From positions 496,001-560,000 of the forward strand of contig NZ_CP115670.1 of assembly GCF_027886475.1 (NCBI RefSeq): 64,000 nt of DNA. Direction: 5' to 3'. The stretch comes from Corynebacterium sp. SCR221107 (GTDB lineage: Bacteria; Actinomycetota; Actinomycetes; Mycobacteriales; Mycobacteriaceae). A program made the translations under genes and the position numbers. Below the pieces are notes generated by a model that worked only from the letters and a program-made list of their open reading frames with translations, was not told the DNA's origin and ran no database searches. This document shows positions 36,935 through 47,190 of the stretch, in pieces. How positions within the stretch are numbered: position 1 is the first letter of the stretch; each line of letters opens with the position of its first letter.

Positions 36935-38077
36935 ACCACGGCTAAACAGGACACAACCCACCACCATCAAGGCGCCTATACCGAAAAGGGTTACCTTCTT
37001 CGGCAGCGAAGATTCGCACACCGTTGCCGGAATAATTGAACGCTCACGAGCATCGACCGGTCCCTCCGGGAGATGCTCGATTACTCTTTGCGCGTTCACG
37101 GCACCCGTGGACGGATCCGCGGTTGCTACCAGCATTTCGCGTAGCTGCGAGGCGGGAAGCTGCGGATAGCGCTGGCGAAGCAGCGCCGCCAGACCGGAGA
37201 CCACGGGCGCGGCGAAGCTGGTTCCTTCGAAATAGCTGATCCCTGCGCCCTGAAATAGACCCGAGCTCATGGTATCGCCGGTCAGACCTGCTGGCACGTA
37301 GCCCGGGGCGCTTAACCCGCCCGGAGCATCCAAGGCATAGTCGCTTTGCCGGTGAGGGTCGTCATGCGCGGTAACTGCGATGACAGTGGGGAAGGAGGCG
37401 GGAACCACCTGCGACCCTCGCGGACAGTGCGTGGCCTCGTTGCCTGCGGCCGCAACCACAATCGCTTGTTCAGCCTCGGCACGAGCTAATGCCTGTTCAA
37501 GGACCTCAAAGTCGATCGGTGCTGCTGGATCCACGCAGCTGACCACGGACAAATTGATGACCTGCGCCCCATGATCAAGCGCACGGTGGATCCCCTCGCT
37601 CATGGAAGAAACGGTGCCCGCGTGAGTGAGCTCCTCGCTGTTTTGCCTGGATGAGGTCTGGCGTACCGCGACGATTCTCGCCTGAGGGGCGATACCCACG
37701 ATGCCGTCGCCGGTATCGCGAGCGGCGATGATTCCGGCGACGACCGTTCCATGCGCATCGCAATCATAAAGCGCTGTCTGCCCGCCTATCAGGTCTCCGC
37801 CGTCAACTACCTCACCCAGACGCGCTGAAGGGGCGACCCCGGTATCGATGACGGCAACGGTGACCCCGGTTCCGTTGGCAAGCGCATGCACGCCGCGCAG
37901 GTTGTCACCGCGATCCGCCTGTGCGGCCAGCGCTATCCCATCGGCGGGCGCGCCCACCGCGCAATGATCTTGGGCAAAAGCAGGCATGCTCGCCGGGGCG
38001 AAGCCGGGTAGGCCTACACCCGTCAACAACGGTGTGGCCGCACAAAGAGCGAGCAGAATCGAGTATTGCTTTTTCAT
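36899..38077 (-). CDS. mycP: Mycosin, type VII secretion-associated subtilisin-like protease
   Basis: 392 residues. Signal peptide at the N-terminus (SILLALCAATPLLTGVG), S8 protease domain with catalytic Asp in VAVIDTGVAP, His in CDAHGTVVAG, oxyanion Asn in VAAAGNEAT and Ser in FEGTSFAAPVVSGLAALL, then a C-terminal membrane helix (VTLFGIGALMVVGCVLF). It processes or stabilises the ESX complex at the outer face of the membrane. Its ATG overlaps the eccD stop (38074-38077). A short N-terminal extension typical of mycosins is present. Confidence 0.93.
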   Translation of the reverse strand: MKKQYSILLALCAATPLLTGVGLPGFAPASMPAFAQDHCAVGAPADGIALAAQADRGDNLRGVHALANGTGVTVAVIDTGVAPSARLGEVVDGGDLIGGQTALYDCDAHGTVVAGIIAARDTGDGIVGIAPQARIVAVRQTSSRQNSEELTHAGTVSSMSEGIHRALDHGAQVINLSVVSCVDPAAPIDFEVLEQALARAEAEQAIVVAAAGNEATHCPRGSQVVPASFPTVIAVTAHDDPHRQSDYALDAPGGLSAPGYVPAGLTGDTMSSGLFQGAGISYFEGTSFAAPVVSGLAALLRQRYPQLPASQLREMLVATADPSTGAVNAQRVIEHLPEGPVDARERSIIPATVCESSLPKKVTLFGIGALMVVGCVLFSRGLARHHRLDDWV

Positions 38078-39729
38078 CCGAGCCCTCGCACAAGTTCAAA
38101 GAGTCCAGTGAGATGCAGCGCAATCGGCAACAAGGAAAACAACGCCAACGACTCAATACGCTCCAGCCAAGCAATCGTCGTCGGCTCCAGCCGGGGAACC
38201 GCTTGTGACCACAACGGCGCCGCCGCGACAATAAGCGCCATGACGGCAGAAAGGACAATCCCGAACGCATAGGCGCGGGCATCTGGGCCAGGTGCCGCCA
38301 ACGCCATAGCAACGACGGCGAAGGCTGCGGTCAACCACGAAGACCAAGTACATAACGGATGCGCCTGACGGTGCGCGTGAAGACCCAAAGCGATGAAGGT
38401 CACCAGTGCCAAGATCAGCGCAGCCCACCCACCGAAGAACCCGAGACCACAAAGACCACCCACAATACTCACCGCACAACCCACGTGGATGCCAGCATGA
38501 ATATCAATGGCAGCGCGGGCATCACCATCCGGATCAGCGGGGAGATCATCGCTTTCCTTGAGATCCGCACCGGCACTGGGCAGCCGCGGCACCGCCAGAC
38601 CCGCGCAGGCCCCGGCGATGGTCGTGGCTGCCTGCATGCCCACCACGCCAGCGACCACTAGCAATGCGTACAATCCACGCAGCCACTCCGTCGGGGACTG
38701 GCCAAGCTCTGGGCGAAGCAGCCAGGCCGCAGGAGTCGCCGCGGCCAACGCCACTGCCAGCGCGCCCACCGCAAAAATGGATATCGTTGCCACTGATGCC
38801 AATGGCGATCGTGCCACATGGGGCCCCATTCCCGCGGCGTCTTCGGAACTCAATGTGCCATTATTGCTAGGCCACGGTGCGGTCGTTCCACCGCGAATCC
38901 TCGTTGCCAAGAGCACCCAGACCGCGACCACGTAGAGCACCGCGGTTGTCGCACCGATGAGGAGCGCAATGGCAGTTTCGGCCGCCGGTCGCTGAAAAAC
39001 ATGAACCCCACCCACCGCGAGCGTCGCGGCGCATGCCGCCCACAGCGCGCCGGGAACCGTTGCCATGATCCCGCGTGGCCAAGCCACCAACACAGTGCTG
39101 GTTACAGCCAACACCGTTGCCTTCAAGGCCAGTGGGATGGTGACTACTGGGTGGGAAAGGAGAACCGCAAGTGCTGTAAGACCGATCAGCATGCTCGCTG
39201 TCGACGTGTTACTCGCAGGGCGAATGCCCTGGGCCGCATCAACGAGTGCCTCGGCCGAGTCCTTGACCACCGGAGCCGGTTCCTTGCGGCGCGGGCCAAG
39301 CAGCAGGATCGTCCCATCGGCCACATCCAGCTCCGCGATCGGAGCATGCTGGTTGAGCACACGCCCTGCGGCTGTGGTGAACTCCCACGCCGGCGAGATC
39401 TGGGGCGCCTCGATGAAGGCGAGTACCTCTGGCAACACCTCCATCAGCGTAGAGGTAGTAGGCAAGCTGATATCAAGACCACGCCTAATTCGACGGACGT
39501 CTCCTCCCAGCGCAAGCCGAATGTGAACCCGAACGGCATTGCTGCCACGGTTACCGCGGGGTGCCACAGTGTGTGATTCACGGTGGGATGCCGAGTCGGA
39601 TGATGGATAGGCCGACGCCGTGGCGTTCGTGGCTTGAAGCACCAACCCCGGTTGGGGTGCTACATGGTGCGCGGCCGTTTGTGGCAATTGCCCAAGCGCA
39701 GGGGGTGCGTGATTGTTTGTTTCGCTCAT
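38074..39729 (-). CDS. eccD: Type VII secretion integral membrane protein EccD
   Basis: 551 residues. An N-terminal disordered stretch (1-65) is followed by a ubiquitin-like domain (about 65-150: VRVHIRLALGGDVRRIRRGLD to VADGTILLLGPRR) and eleven membrane helices. EccD forms the pore-lining part of ESX secretion complexes. It is divergent from eccC, with 432 bases between them, and coupled to mycP by an ATGA overlap. Confidence 0.92.
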   Translation of the reverse strand: MSETNNHAPPALGQLPQTAAHHVAPQPGLVLQATNATASAYPSSDSASHRESHTVAPRGNRGSNAVRVHIRLALGGDVRRIRRGLDISLPTTSTLMEVLPEVLAFIEAPQISPAWEFTTAAGRVLNQHAPIAELDVADGTILLLGPRRKEPAPVVKDSAEALVDAAQGIRPASNTSTASMLIGLTALAVLLSHPVVTIPLALKATVLAVTSTVLVAWPRGIMATVPGALWAACAATLAVGGVHVFQRPAAETAIALLIGATTAVLYVVAVWVLLATRIRGGTTAPWPSNNGTLSSEDAAGMGPHVARSPLASVATISIFAVGALAVALAAATPAAWLLRPELGQSPTEWLRGLYALLVVAGVVGMQAATTIAGACAGLAVPRLPSAGADLKESDDLPADPDGDARAAIDIHAGIHVGCAVSIVGGLCGLGFFGGWAALILALVTFIALGLHAHRQAHPLCTWSSWLTAAFAVVAMALAAPGPDARAYAFGIVLSAVMALIVAAAPLWSQAVPRLEPTTIAWLERIESLALFSLLPIALHLTGLFELVRGLG

Positions 39730-40161
39730 GCGGGCCTCCGTGGGGGATTACTAGTTGTGGCGGATTGATTTTTGTTTGGGCACTGCGCAACAGTGCGGAT
39801 GCATGCGTATCGGCGTGAGATGGATGATGGACATGGACAAACAGGTGCCTTGGGCGCAGGTGCCTTCAGCTTTGTGGGGTATGCCCGCACGGCATTCATG
39901 GGGAATACGTGCGGGTGTCTAGAAAACGAGGGACGCTAATTCCTCGCGTTTGGTTCCCGCAGCTTTGATTTCTTTCGCATTGTGCTTTCCGACGACCACC
40001 GCGCAGTGCCTCCAGTGACACTTCGTGAACCCTGTGGGGGCCGGTTTTTAGTGAATAGGGGTGGGCAGGACGCCAGTTATTCGCTAACATGTGGGCAAAC
40101 GTCGCGTTGGTACACGGGGTATGGCCACCGGCGTTTCCAACCTGTGCAAGGGGGAAACGCG
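39730..40161. other. 432-base divergent promoter region between eccD and eccC
   Basis: Contains an 8-base inverted repeat CCCGCACG (39884-39891)/CGTGCGGG (39908-39915) that could be a hairpin or an operator, a direct repeat CAGGTGCCTT (39841-39866 region) and a copy of the dispersed motif (GCTTTCCGACGAC, 39984-39996). Promoters for both ESX transcripts must lie here. Confidence 0.55.
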
Positions 40162-43100
40162 GTGTTTACCGTAAGAAAGCCAAAAAAAGACAAGACCGCA
40201 GCCGGAAAAACGGCGCCCAGCAGGGCGCACTTTCCAAAAAGTTCCGAGGCGACACTGCCGCCTGGCAACATGATTCGGGTCAGAAAGCACAGTTCCGGCA
40301 CCGGTGACGATACCGCGCCGGGTGCGGGGCCAGGCGGGGGTGCTGTGGACACTATCAACGCCGTGAGCACTGTAGACGCAGTGGGACCCGTGGGAACGGC
40401 GGACGCAGTGCCCCTCGTGGATCCGGCGCAGCGAGACGTGCTCGCTGGTGGAGAGGCCACCCCCGAGATCGAGGTGTATGGACCGCCGGAAAACTTCGAT
40501 GTTCCCGTGGTCAGCAGCGCAGAGCGCGAACCGGCACCGCCGCTACCCAGCGGGAAGCTGACCCCTGATCGGGTTCCTGAGGCACCGAAACCGCAACCCA
40601 TGCCGCTGATCAGAGCGCTCATGCCACTCGTGATGGTCATCATGGTTGTGGCCATGGTGGGTTTGATGGTCTTTTCCGGCGGGCCACTCAACCCGACAGT
40701 TCTCATTTTTCCCCTCATGATGGCTGCGTCCCTGCTGATGATGCTCAGCCCGCCACAAGGAGAGGACACGGACGAAACCCGCCGGGTCTATGTCCGCCAT
40801 CTTTCCGCGTTGCGGGATAAAGCCTTAAAGAATGCGCAGGCACAGCGAAGACATGAGGAGTTTAAAAACCCGGCACCCGAGGATCTTTTCGCGCTCTTGG
40901 ACACGCCACGAATGTGGGAGCGGGCAGCAGATAGCCCCGACACCTTGGCCATCCGGGTGGGAACTGGGCGAGCCCCGCTGTGCACCCCCGTGCATGTCGA
41001 AGATTCCGGGTCCCCGGAAGACCTAGACCCGGTATGCGCCATAAGCCTGCGGCACACCGTTCGTGCCATAAGCACGGTGCCGGACATGCCCATCGTGGTC
41101 CAGATGCAGGCATTTCCCGTCATCGGGTTGACCGGTCCGAAAGCTGCTGGTCTGGCCCGGGCGATCGTGGCATCTCTCGTCGTTCACCACGGCCCCGAGA
41201 CGGTGGGGATTGCCACACTGGGACTCGGCTTCGACTGGTGCAAGTGGTTGCCACATATCGCCAACCCGCAAGCGGCCACGATGAGCATCCTTGTCGTCGA
41301 TGACACCATCGATGCCGATCAAGCCCTGCTCAACGGTGATTACACCTGCATCATCAGCGTTGGCCTTCGCGAGGGAACAGCGCTTGCACAATGGGCTGAA
41401 AACGAGGGCATTGTCTTTGAGGCGGGGCAGGAATTGGCCACCTCCACCGAGGCGGGAACGGAGATTCTGGGTGTGCCGGATCAACTCGATGGCCAAGCAG
41501 CCCTAGCCTTAGCCCGTTCTTTGGCGAAGTATCGGCGTCCAGATTCCAAGGCCGCACATTCTTCGGACCTTCGCAGGCTGCTCGGCGTGGATGAGCTGGA
41601 CCAGTGGAACGTCGCAAAGCTGTGGCAACCACGCGGCGCGCGAAGGCTGGCGGTACCGATCGGCCTTAACCACAACGGCGCTCCGATGATCCTCGATATC
41701 AAGGAGTCCGCGCATGGGGGAATGGGACCGCACGGCCTGTGTATCGGCGCGACCGGGTCCGGGAAAAGTGAACTATTGAGAACACTCGTGGTCGCGATGG
41801 CCGCAACGCACAGCCCCGACGATATCAACTTCGTACTCGTTGACTTCAAAGGTGGTGCCACCTTCCTCGGACTTGATGGGCTGCCCCACACAGCCGCGGT
41901 GATCACCAACCTGGAGGAAGAATCCGCCCTCGTGGACCGGATGCATGATGCCATAGCCGGCGAAATGAATCGTCGCCAAGAGCTGCTCCGTAAGGCTGGA
42001 AACTCCGCCAATGTCACCGACTACTCCCGAGCACGCGAGCTGGATCCGACGATGGAACCGTTGCCGGCGCTTTTCATCGTCCTCGACGAGTTTTCCGAGC
42101 TGCTTGGCCACCATCCGGACTTTGCGGAACTCTTTGTCGCGGTAGGCAGGTTGGGGCGCAGCCTCCATATCCACCTGTTGCTGGCCTCCCAGCGGCTGGA
42201 GGAAGGACGACTCCGCGGCCTAGATTCGCACCTGAGCTACCGTTTCGGGTTGAAGACTTTCTCAGCTGCGGAGTCCCGCCAAGTCCTCGGCGTCACCGAC
42301 GCCTACCATTTGCCCAGCCAGCCCGGTAGTGGTTATCTCAAGACCGATGCCGAGCACATCACCAGATTCCGGGCATCCTATATCTCCGGCCCGCTGACCC
42401 ACCGCACCCAGCAGGTATCCGGAACAGGGCAGGTGCGCGTGTTTGATTCGTGGGCTCATGATGCGCAGCTTTGTGCCGCAGAGGCAACCGACGTAGTGGT
42501 AGACCCACGCGGGCGCACCCTAGTCGATGAAGTTGTGGAGGCCACTACCGCGGTGGCCACCCAGCGCAACATGCGGGCACATCCGATTTGGTTGCCACCG
42601 CTACCCGCGGAACTGGCGCTGGCAGGGGTGGTTGAAAACCACGGATTCCTGGTGGCGGCTGTGGGGATCATTGACCGCCCCTATCAGCAACGACAAGACG
42701 TTCTCACCCTGGATTTTCACGGGCAATCAGGGCACGCGGCCATCTGTGGCGGGCCACAGACAGGAAAGACGAACGCACTTCGCTGCCTTGTGATTTCGAT
42801 GGCCGTCACGCATTCGACTTCCGACATTCGCTTCTATGTGCTGGATTTGGCGGGAAGTGAACTCGTCCGATTGCAAGACCTAGCGCATGTGGCCGGATGC
42901 GCTACCAAGCATGAGCCGGAGAAGGTAAGAAGGATCGTCGATGAGGTCACCGGGCTGATCGCACAACCCGAATCACGGCATACATTCCTTATTGTCGATG
43001 GCTGGCACGTGGTCACCGCCGAGTTCGAAGACCTGGTGGACAAGCTTTCCGCCATCGCCGCCGACGGGCTCGCCGCCCGCGTTCACCTCGTGTGTACCAC

Positions 43101-44157
43101 GCCTCGCTGGACCGCGCTGCGTCCTGCGGTGCGCGACCTGATTACTACCCGAATAGAACTCAAACTCGGTGAAGCGATGGATTCGCTCATTGATCGTAAG
43201 CTGCAGCAGAAGCTGCCGGCCAAGCCCGGGCAAGCCCTTATCTTCAGCAGAGAAACCAGCCTATTTTGCCTTTCCGGTCCACAAGATATCGCACATGCTG
43301 CCCAGGTTACCGCCCACATGGATCCAGTGCCCGCGCTGAAGCTCTTGCCGCAGCGCCTGAGCTTGCCGACGCTTCGTGGGCTGGCCCAAGACCCCGAGGG
43401 AAATCCATCCGATCCTATTGCCACCAAGCAACTACTGCTGGGAATCGGCGGCCCGCAGCTTGCACCGATGAGGTGGGACTTCCATCGCCTAAGCCACATC
43501 CTGTGTTTTGGCGGGCAAGGCTCGGGCAAATCAAATTTCGTGCGCCTGCTCGCGCAGCAGGTCGCGGGATTGGATCGCGAGCAGGCCCGCATCGTCATGA
43601 TCGATCACCGCCGCGCCCATCTCGGAGCCCTGCCGGAACACATGGTGGCTTCCTATTCCGCTGGCGCCGCCAGTACCGAAACGACGCTGAAAGACACCGT
43701 CCACACCCTCTCGCAGCGCCTCCCGGGCCCTGAGATCACCCCGGCCCAATTGGCCGCGCGCTCGTGGTGGGAGGGACCGGAGATCTTCCTTATCATCGAT
43801 GACCTCGACTTGGTTCCCGATCATGCCTTGCATCAGCTCCGAGAGATCCTGCCACACTCCCGGGACGTGGGTCTGCACGTGATCGCCGCACGAAAGTCTG
43901 GCGGGGTGCAGCGCGCCCTCTATCAGCCCTTCCTCGCGGAGTTGCGCGATCAATCACCGACCGTGGTGATTCTGGATGCGGACAAAGAAGACGGCCCGCT
44001 GTTTGGGTTGCGTACCACCCATCGTGAGCCCGGTCGCGGCGCCCTTGTGGAGCGCGGAGTCGATCGTGGCCTGATTCAACTGGCGCTGGCCGAAGATGAG
44101 GCTGCATCCAGCAACTCCCGACCGGAATCAAGCTCTCCCCAGCCCGAACGCCCTTGA
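40162..44157 (+). CDS. eccC: Type VII secretion ATPase EccC
   Basis: 1331 residues in one chain, with EccCa and EccCb parts fused as in ESX-4. Two membrane helices near residues 155-200 (LMPLVMVIMVVAMVGLMVF and TVLIFPLMMAASLLMML) are followed by a degenerate N-terminal region and three FtsK/SpoIIIE ATPase domains with Walker A GATGSGKSE (about 529), GGPQTGKTN (about 863) and GGQGSGKSN (about 1117). Matching Walker B strands are LFIVLDEFSELL, TFLIVDGWHVV and IFLIIDDLDLV. It drives export of WXG100 proteins. GTG at 40162 follows AGGGGGAA. Confidence 0.93.
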   Translation: MFTVRKPKKDKTAAGKTAPSRAHFPKSSEATLPPGNMIRVRKHSSGTGDDTAPGAGPGGGAVDTINAVSTVDAVGPVGTADAVPLVDPAQRDVLAGGEATPEIEVYGPPENFDVPVVSSAEREPAPPLPSGKLTPDRVPEAPKPQPMPLIRALMPLVMVIMVVAMVGLMVFSGGPLNPTVLIFPLMMAASLLMMLSPPQGEDTDETRRVYVRHLSALRDKALKNAQAQRRHEEFKNPAPEDLFALLDTPRMWERAADSPDTLAIRVGTGRAPLCTPVHVEDSGSPEDLDPVCAISLRHTVRAISTVPDMPIVVQMQAFPVIGLTGPKAAGLARAIVASLVVHHGPETVGIATLGLGFDWCKWLPHIANPQAATMSILVVDDTIDADQALLNGDYTCIISVGLREGTALAQWAENEGIVFEAGQELATSTEAGTEILGVPDQLDGQAALALARSLAKYRRPDSKAAHSSDLRRLLGVDELDQWNVAKLWQPRGARRLAVPIGLNHNGAPMILDIKESAHGGMGPHGLCIGATGSGKSELLRTLVVAMAATHSPDDINFVLVDFKGGATFLGLDGLPHTAAVITNLEEESALVDRMHDAIAGEMNRRQELLRKAGNSANVTDYSRARELDPTMEPLPALFIVLDEFSELLGHHPDFAELFVAVGRLGRSLHIHLLLASQRLEEGRLRGLDSHLSYRFGLKTFSAAESRQVLGVTDAYHLPSQPGSGYLKTDAEHITRFRASYISGPLTHRTQQVSGTGQVRVFDSWAHDAQLCAAEATDVVVDPRGRTLVDEVVEATTAVATQRNMRAHPIWLPPLPAELALAGVVENHGFLVAAVGIIDRPYQQRQDVLTLDFHGQSGHAAICGGPQTGKTNALRCLVISMAVTHSTSDIRFYVLDLAGSELVRLQDLAHVAGCATKHEPEKVRRIVDEVTGLIAQPESRHTFLIVDGWHVVTAEFEDLVDKLSAIAADGLAARVHLVCTTPRWTALRPAVRDLITTRIELKLGEAMDSLIDRKLQQKLPAKPGQALIFSRETSLFCLSGPQDIAHAAQVTAHMDPVPALKLLPQRLSLPTLRGLAQDPEGNPSDPIATKQLLLGIGGPQLAPMRWDFHRLSHILCFGGQGSGKSNFVRLLAQQVAGLDREQARIVMIDHRRAHLGALPEHMVASYSAGAASTETTLKDTVHTLSQRLPGPEITPAQLAARSWWEGPEIFLIIDDLDLVPDHALHQLREILPHSRDVGLHVIAARKSGGVQRALYQPFLAELRDQSPTVVILDADKEDGPLFGLRTTHREPGRGALVERGVDRGLIQLALAEDEAASSNSRPESSSPQPERP

Positions 44158-44193
44158 GACCGACTGCCGGAAAGAAACTAGGAAGGAAGACTC

Positions 44194-45213
44194 GTGAACC
44201 AGCAACTTCACACCACCGAGGACATCGCGCAGCTTATCGAGGTTGAGCCGGACATCGTGGTCACCATCATTGAAAACGCCACGGTCTTCGAGGGGCCGGA
44301 ATCGGTGTATCGCTATGACCTGCCTGCCGTGGGAATCAGGGACGGCTGGGCGGTGCAGGCCGTTATCGATCAAATTGCGCTCATGCTGGGTGGATCCTGG
44401 CCCAATGTTGAGGTAGCGGTCGATGCCCAGCCGGAGGTGGCGGCCGTGCTTGTCGAAGCACTCCTAGGAAAAGGAGTGGGAGCCTACCGTACCGAGGTCG
44501 AACGCCACGCCCCGCCCGAGGAAGTCGAGGATCCGGTTTCACATCACCCCAAACACAAGCTTCGGCAATCACCCCGCTTTGACGTCCTGCGCGGGATCAA
44601 CCCGGTCTTCGTAGCCGGGGCGGCGCTCATCGTTGTCATTGTTGTTCTTGCCTGGTGGCTCATAGGAAAATCTATGGCCCCAGATCCACAACCGGCACCA
44701 AAGCCTGCACTCATGGCAAAGGAGTCCTCACAGGTTGCTTTGCCGAGCACAGCGCAACCAGTACCAGAAGCAGCAGAAGAAAATCCCTTCGACAGCGAGC
44801 AGGTGCTTCTAGAACATGACCTGCTACGCGTCCAGTTGCCCGTTGGCTATCGCCTCGAAGGCCGCGACGATGGGATGGTGGCCGCGCTTGGGCCGGATGA
44901 GAACCTCCGGGTGTTATTGTCCGCGGAATTTGTGGGCCAGCTTCCCGGGGAGCACATCGCCAGCGAGGTGCACCACATGATCGAGCAGGATCCCGCGCTC
45001 AGTGCTTCCTCACCGACCGGCGTCGGACGCGGGGAACCAGAACTTGCCTATGTGGAAGAACCCGGCGACGGTTCCACCGTGACGTGGAGCGTGTGGGTCC
45101 AAGGCGGTCACCTGTACTCGGTTGGCTGTCATACCCGCCAGCAGCCGACACTGTCGCAGAAGGCTGCCTGTCGAATGGCAGCCGCCAGCCTCAATCGCAT
45201 CGACCATGGCTAA
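44194..45213 (+). CDS. Type VII secretion-associated protein (Rv3446c/TIGR03931-like)
   Basis: 339 residues. The N-terminal half (1-120) is cytoplasmic and acidic (DIVVTIIENATVFEGPESVYRY). One membrane helix lies near 135-155 (VFVAGAALIVVIVVLAWWLIG), and a C-terminal extracellular domain (about 200-339) has a Cys pair (VGCHTR, AACRMA-type). It occupies the place of mycobacterial Rv3446c between eccC4 and the esx pair, which supports the assignment. GTG at 44194 has AGGAAGGA upstream. Function within the ESX-4 machine is unknown. Confidence 0.8.
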   Translation: MNQQLHTTEDIAQLIEVEPDIVVTIIENATVFEGPESVYRYDLPAVGIRDGWAVQAVIDQIALMLGGSWPNVEVAVDAQPEVAAVLVEALLGKGVGAYRTEVERHAPPEEVEDPVSHHPKHKLRQSPRFDVLRGINPVFVAGAALIVVIVVLAWWLIGKSMAPDPQPAPKPALMAKESSQVALPSTAQPVPEAAEENPFDSEQVLLEHDLLRVQLPVGYRLEGRDDGMVAALGPDENLRVLLSAEFVGQLPGEHIASEVHHMIEQDPALSASSPTGVGRGEPELAYVEEPGDGSTVTWSVWVQGGHLYSVGCHTRQQPTLSQKAACRMAAASLNRIDHG

Positions 45214-45474
45214 TCGAGGGGTTTGGGCAGGTCGAGAAAAAAGTTTCCTCCTGGCGAGCAGGAAGAAGGCCTGGGAGAATTACGTGTCAAAAAGTTTTCC
45301 ACGCTTCGGGGAACCGAATACGAACAACTCCCGTCCATCGTGATTGTGCGGGAGAGAAGGACGCACTGGCGATGAGCACCGCTTTCCACGCCTGTGCCGC
45401 AAGGGTTCAAGGCGCTCTCCATTTCAAGGCACACCCATCCACTTCACATCCTCGCAAGAAAGGGGACAGTACAC

Positions 45475-45792
45475 ATGTCTGGACTGTTTAGAACAGAAGC
45501 CGATGTAATGGTGGCAACTGCCGCCCGAGTCGATGACACCAACAATGAGGTTCAAAGTGAACTCAATCGCCTGCGCGGCGTAGTCGATTCCGTCCGCGGC
45601 TCATGGACGGGCTCGGCGCAGGTTTCCTTCGACAATCTCATGCAGCGCTGGAATGCATCTGCGGCTGACCTGCAGGAGGCACTCGGCAGCATCAGCGAAA
45701 ACATCCGCGCCAACGCCACCTCTTTTGACACCATCGAAACCGACAACGCCGCGCAATTCGCCTCTGTCGGTGGCCAGGGACTTAGCCTCTAG
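45475..45792 (+). CDS. WXG100-family type VII secretion substrate (EsxU/EsxT-type, first of pair)
   Basis: 105 residues forming a helical hairpin with the turn motif WTG (SWTGSAQVSFDNLMQRW). It would be exported by EccC with its partner encoded 95 bases downstream. The position after eccC and the Rv3446c-like gene and before rplM matches esxU/esxT of mycobacterial ESX-4, but which of the two it corresponds to cannot be fixed from sequence. ATG at 45475 follows AAGGGGA. Confidence 0.9.
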   Translation: MSGLFRTEADVMVATAARVDDTNNEVQSELNRLRGVVDSVRGSWTGSAQVSFDNLMQRWNASAADLQEALGSISENIRANATSFDTIETDNAAQFASVGGQGLSL

Positions 45793-45887
45793 TCTTTCTA
45801 GGCTTGGCCTTTATCTTCCCGCACGGGACACACCCCGCCTCTAAGGCTTTCTCGCACCGTGCACACTTATCTACCGAAAGGAAACGC

Positions 45888-46175
45888 ATGAGCGTAATTA
45901 AGTATGGCTTCGGCGAAATCGACGCCGCCGCCAGCGATATCCAGGCAACCTCCGGACGCATCAACTCTCTACTCGATGGTCTCAAGCAACAAATCTCACC
46001 CATGGTGCAATCCTGGGAAGGTTCTTCCTCCACCGCCTACCAAGAGGCTCAGCGCAAATGGGATCGTGCTGCCAATGAACTCAACACCATCTTGGCCACC
46101 ATCTCCAACACTGTCCGTGAGGGCAACGATCGCATGGCGGAGGTGAACCGCCGCGCAGCGGCATCCTGGGGATAA
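45888..46175 (+). CDS. WXG100-family type VII secretion substrate (EsxU/EsxT-type, second of pair)
   Basis: 95 residues with the turn motif WEG (SWEGSSSTAYQEAQRKWDRAA) and a helix-turn-helix hairpin, ending RRAAASWG. Probable heterodimer partner of the preceding WXG100 protein. GAAAGGA lies before the ATG. Confidence 0.9.
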   Translation: MSVIKYGFGEIDAAASDIQATSGRINSLLDGLKQQISPMVQSWEGSSSTAYQEAQRKWDRAANELNTILATISNTVREGNDRMAEVNRRAAASWG

Positions 46176-46746
46176 GTAGAAGCAACAGTCCCTCAGTGGC
46201 TCGCTAAGGCAAACATCGCGGAAGGGACACTGGCGCGAAAGGCAGGCGCGCCGGAAAACTTCGCGAAACAGCTGTTGTAGCCTTCGGCGGGAAACAGACG
46301 AGGTGAATGAGAAAAGAAGAATTCTATCGACCAAGGTGTAAGGACAGGACCCACCCGAACCTCTACCGCAGCCATTCTGGAAGATCCCTTCGATCGGATT
46401 GATGGCCGCGGATAGGGGAGAAGGTGGGTTTTTTATTGTGGCAATGGCATACTCGGCCACCGCCACTACCCGGCGTTGGGATTTTTCACTAGGTTCCCTA
46501 GCTCAACCCGAAAGGTGCATGAGTTGAATACAAAAGGAAATTTGGGAAAAGCGGCCCATATGGCGTAAACTTGCTCAATTGTGTGTATAGGGCGCATTGC
46601 TGTCGCTCGACCTTCTTGCTTGCGAGGGTGTTGGTGCAGCTAAGCGCAGTCGCATGGGAGCGGGTCACCACCGGCCGCCGCTGCCAATAGCTTCTATACG
46701 CGCCTTGGCTGGCAGTTTACTTAGACAGACTTATTAAGGAGTCAAT
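46176..46746. other. 571-base gap between the WXG100 pair and rplM
   Basis: The first half contains a branched inverted-repeat region (46350-46428: CCCACC...GGTGGG with inner GCCAT/ATGGC pairing) ending in T6, a possible terminator for the ESX transcript. The second half should hold the rplM-rpsI promoter; TTGGGA and TAAACT (46541-46571 region) are a weak candidate. No gene was recognised. Confidence 0.5.
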
Positions 46747-47190
46747 GTGTCTACTTACCACCCGAAGAGCGGTGACATTACCCGCAAGTGGTACGTCATC
46801 GACGCCACTGACGTGGTGCTGGGTCGCCTGGCTTCCCAGGTTGCTGACCTGCTGCGCGGCAAGGGCAAGCCACAGTTCGCACCGAATGTTGACTGCGGCG
46901 ACCATGTCATCGTGATCAACGCTGACAAGATTCACGTTTCTTCCAACAAGCGCGATCGTGAGATGCGCTACCGCCACTCCGGTTACCCGGGTGGTCTGAA
47001 GTCCTTGACCCTTGGTCGCTCCCTGGAACTGCACCCAGAGCGCGTCATCGAGGAGTCCATTCGTGGCATGATGCCGCACAACAAGCTGAGCCGTGCATCC
47101 GTGAAGAAGCTGCACGTGTTCGCGGGTTCCGAGCACCCATACGCAGCTCAGAAGCCAGAGACCTTCGAGATTAAGCAGGTGGCACAGTGA
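46747..47190 (+). CDS. rplM: 50S ribosomal protein L13
   Basis: 147 residues, full length. [20 protein letters not shown] at the start, [17 protein letters not shown] and the L13 signature [15 protein letters not shown] near the end. GTG at 46747 follows AAGGAG. It overlaps rpsI by four bases. Confidence 0.97.
   Translation: MSTYHPKSGDITRKWYVIDATDVVLGRLASQVADLLRGKGKPQFAPNVDCGDHVIVINADKIHVSSNKRDREMRYRHSGYPGGLKSLTLGRSLELHPERVIEESIRGMMPHNKLSRASVKKLHVFAGSEHPYAAQKPETFEIKQVAQ

Noticed and set aside
39884..39915. Reading the inverted repeat as a terminator of eccD or eccC
   Set aside because: It lies upstream of both divergent genes and has no T-run; kept only as a possible operator.
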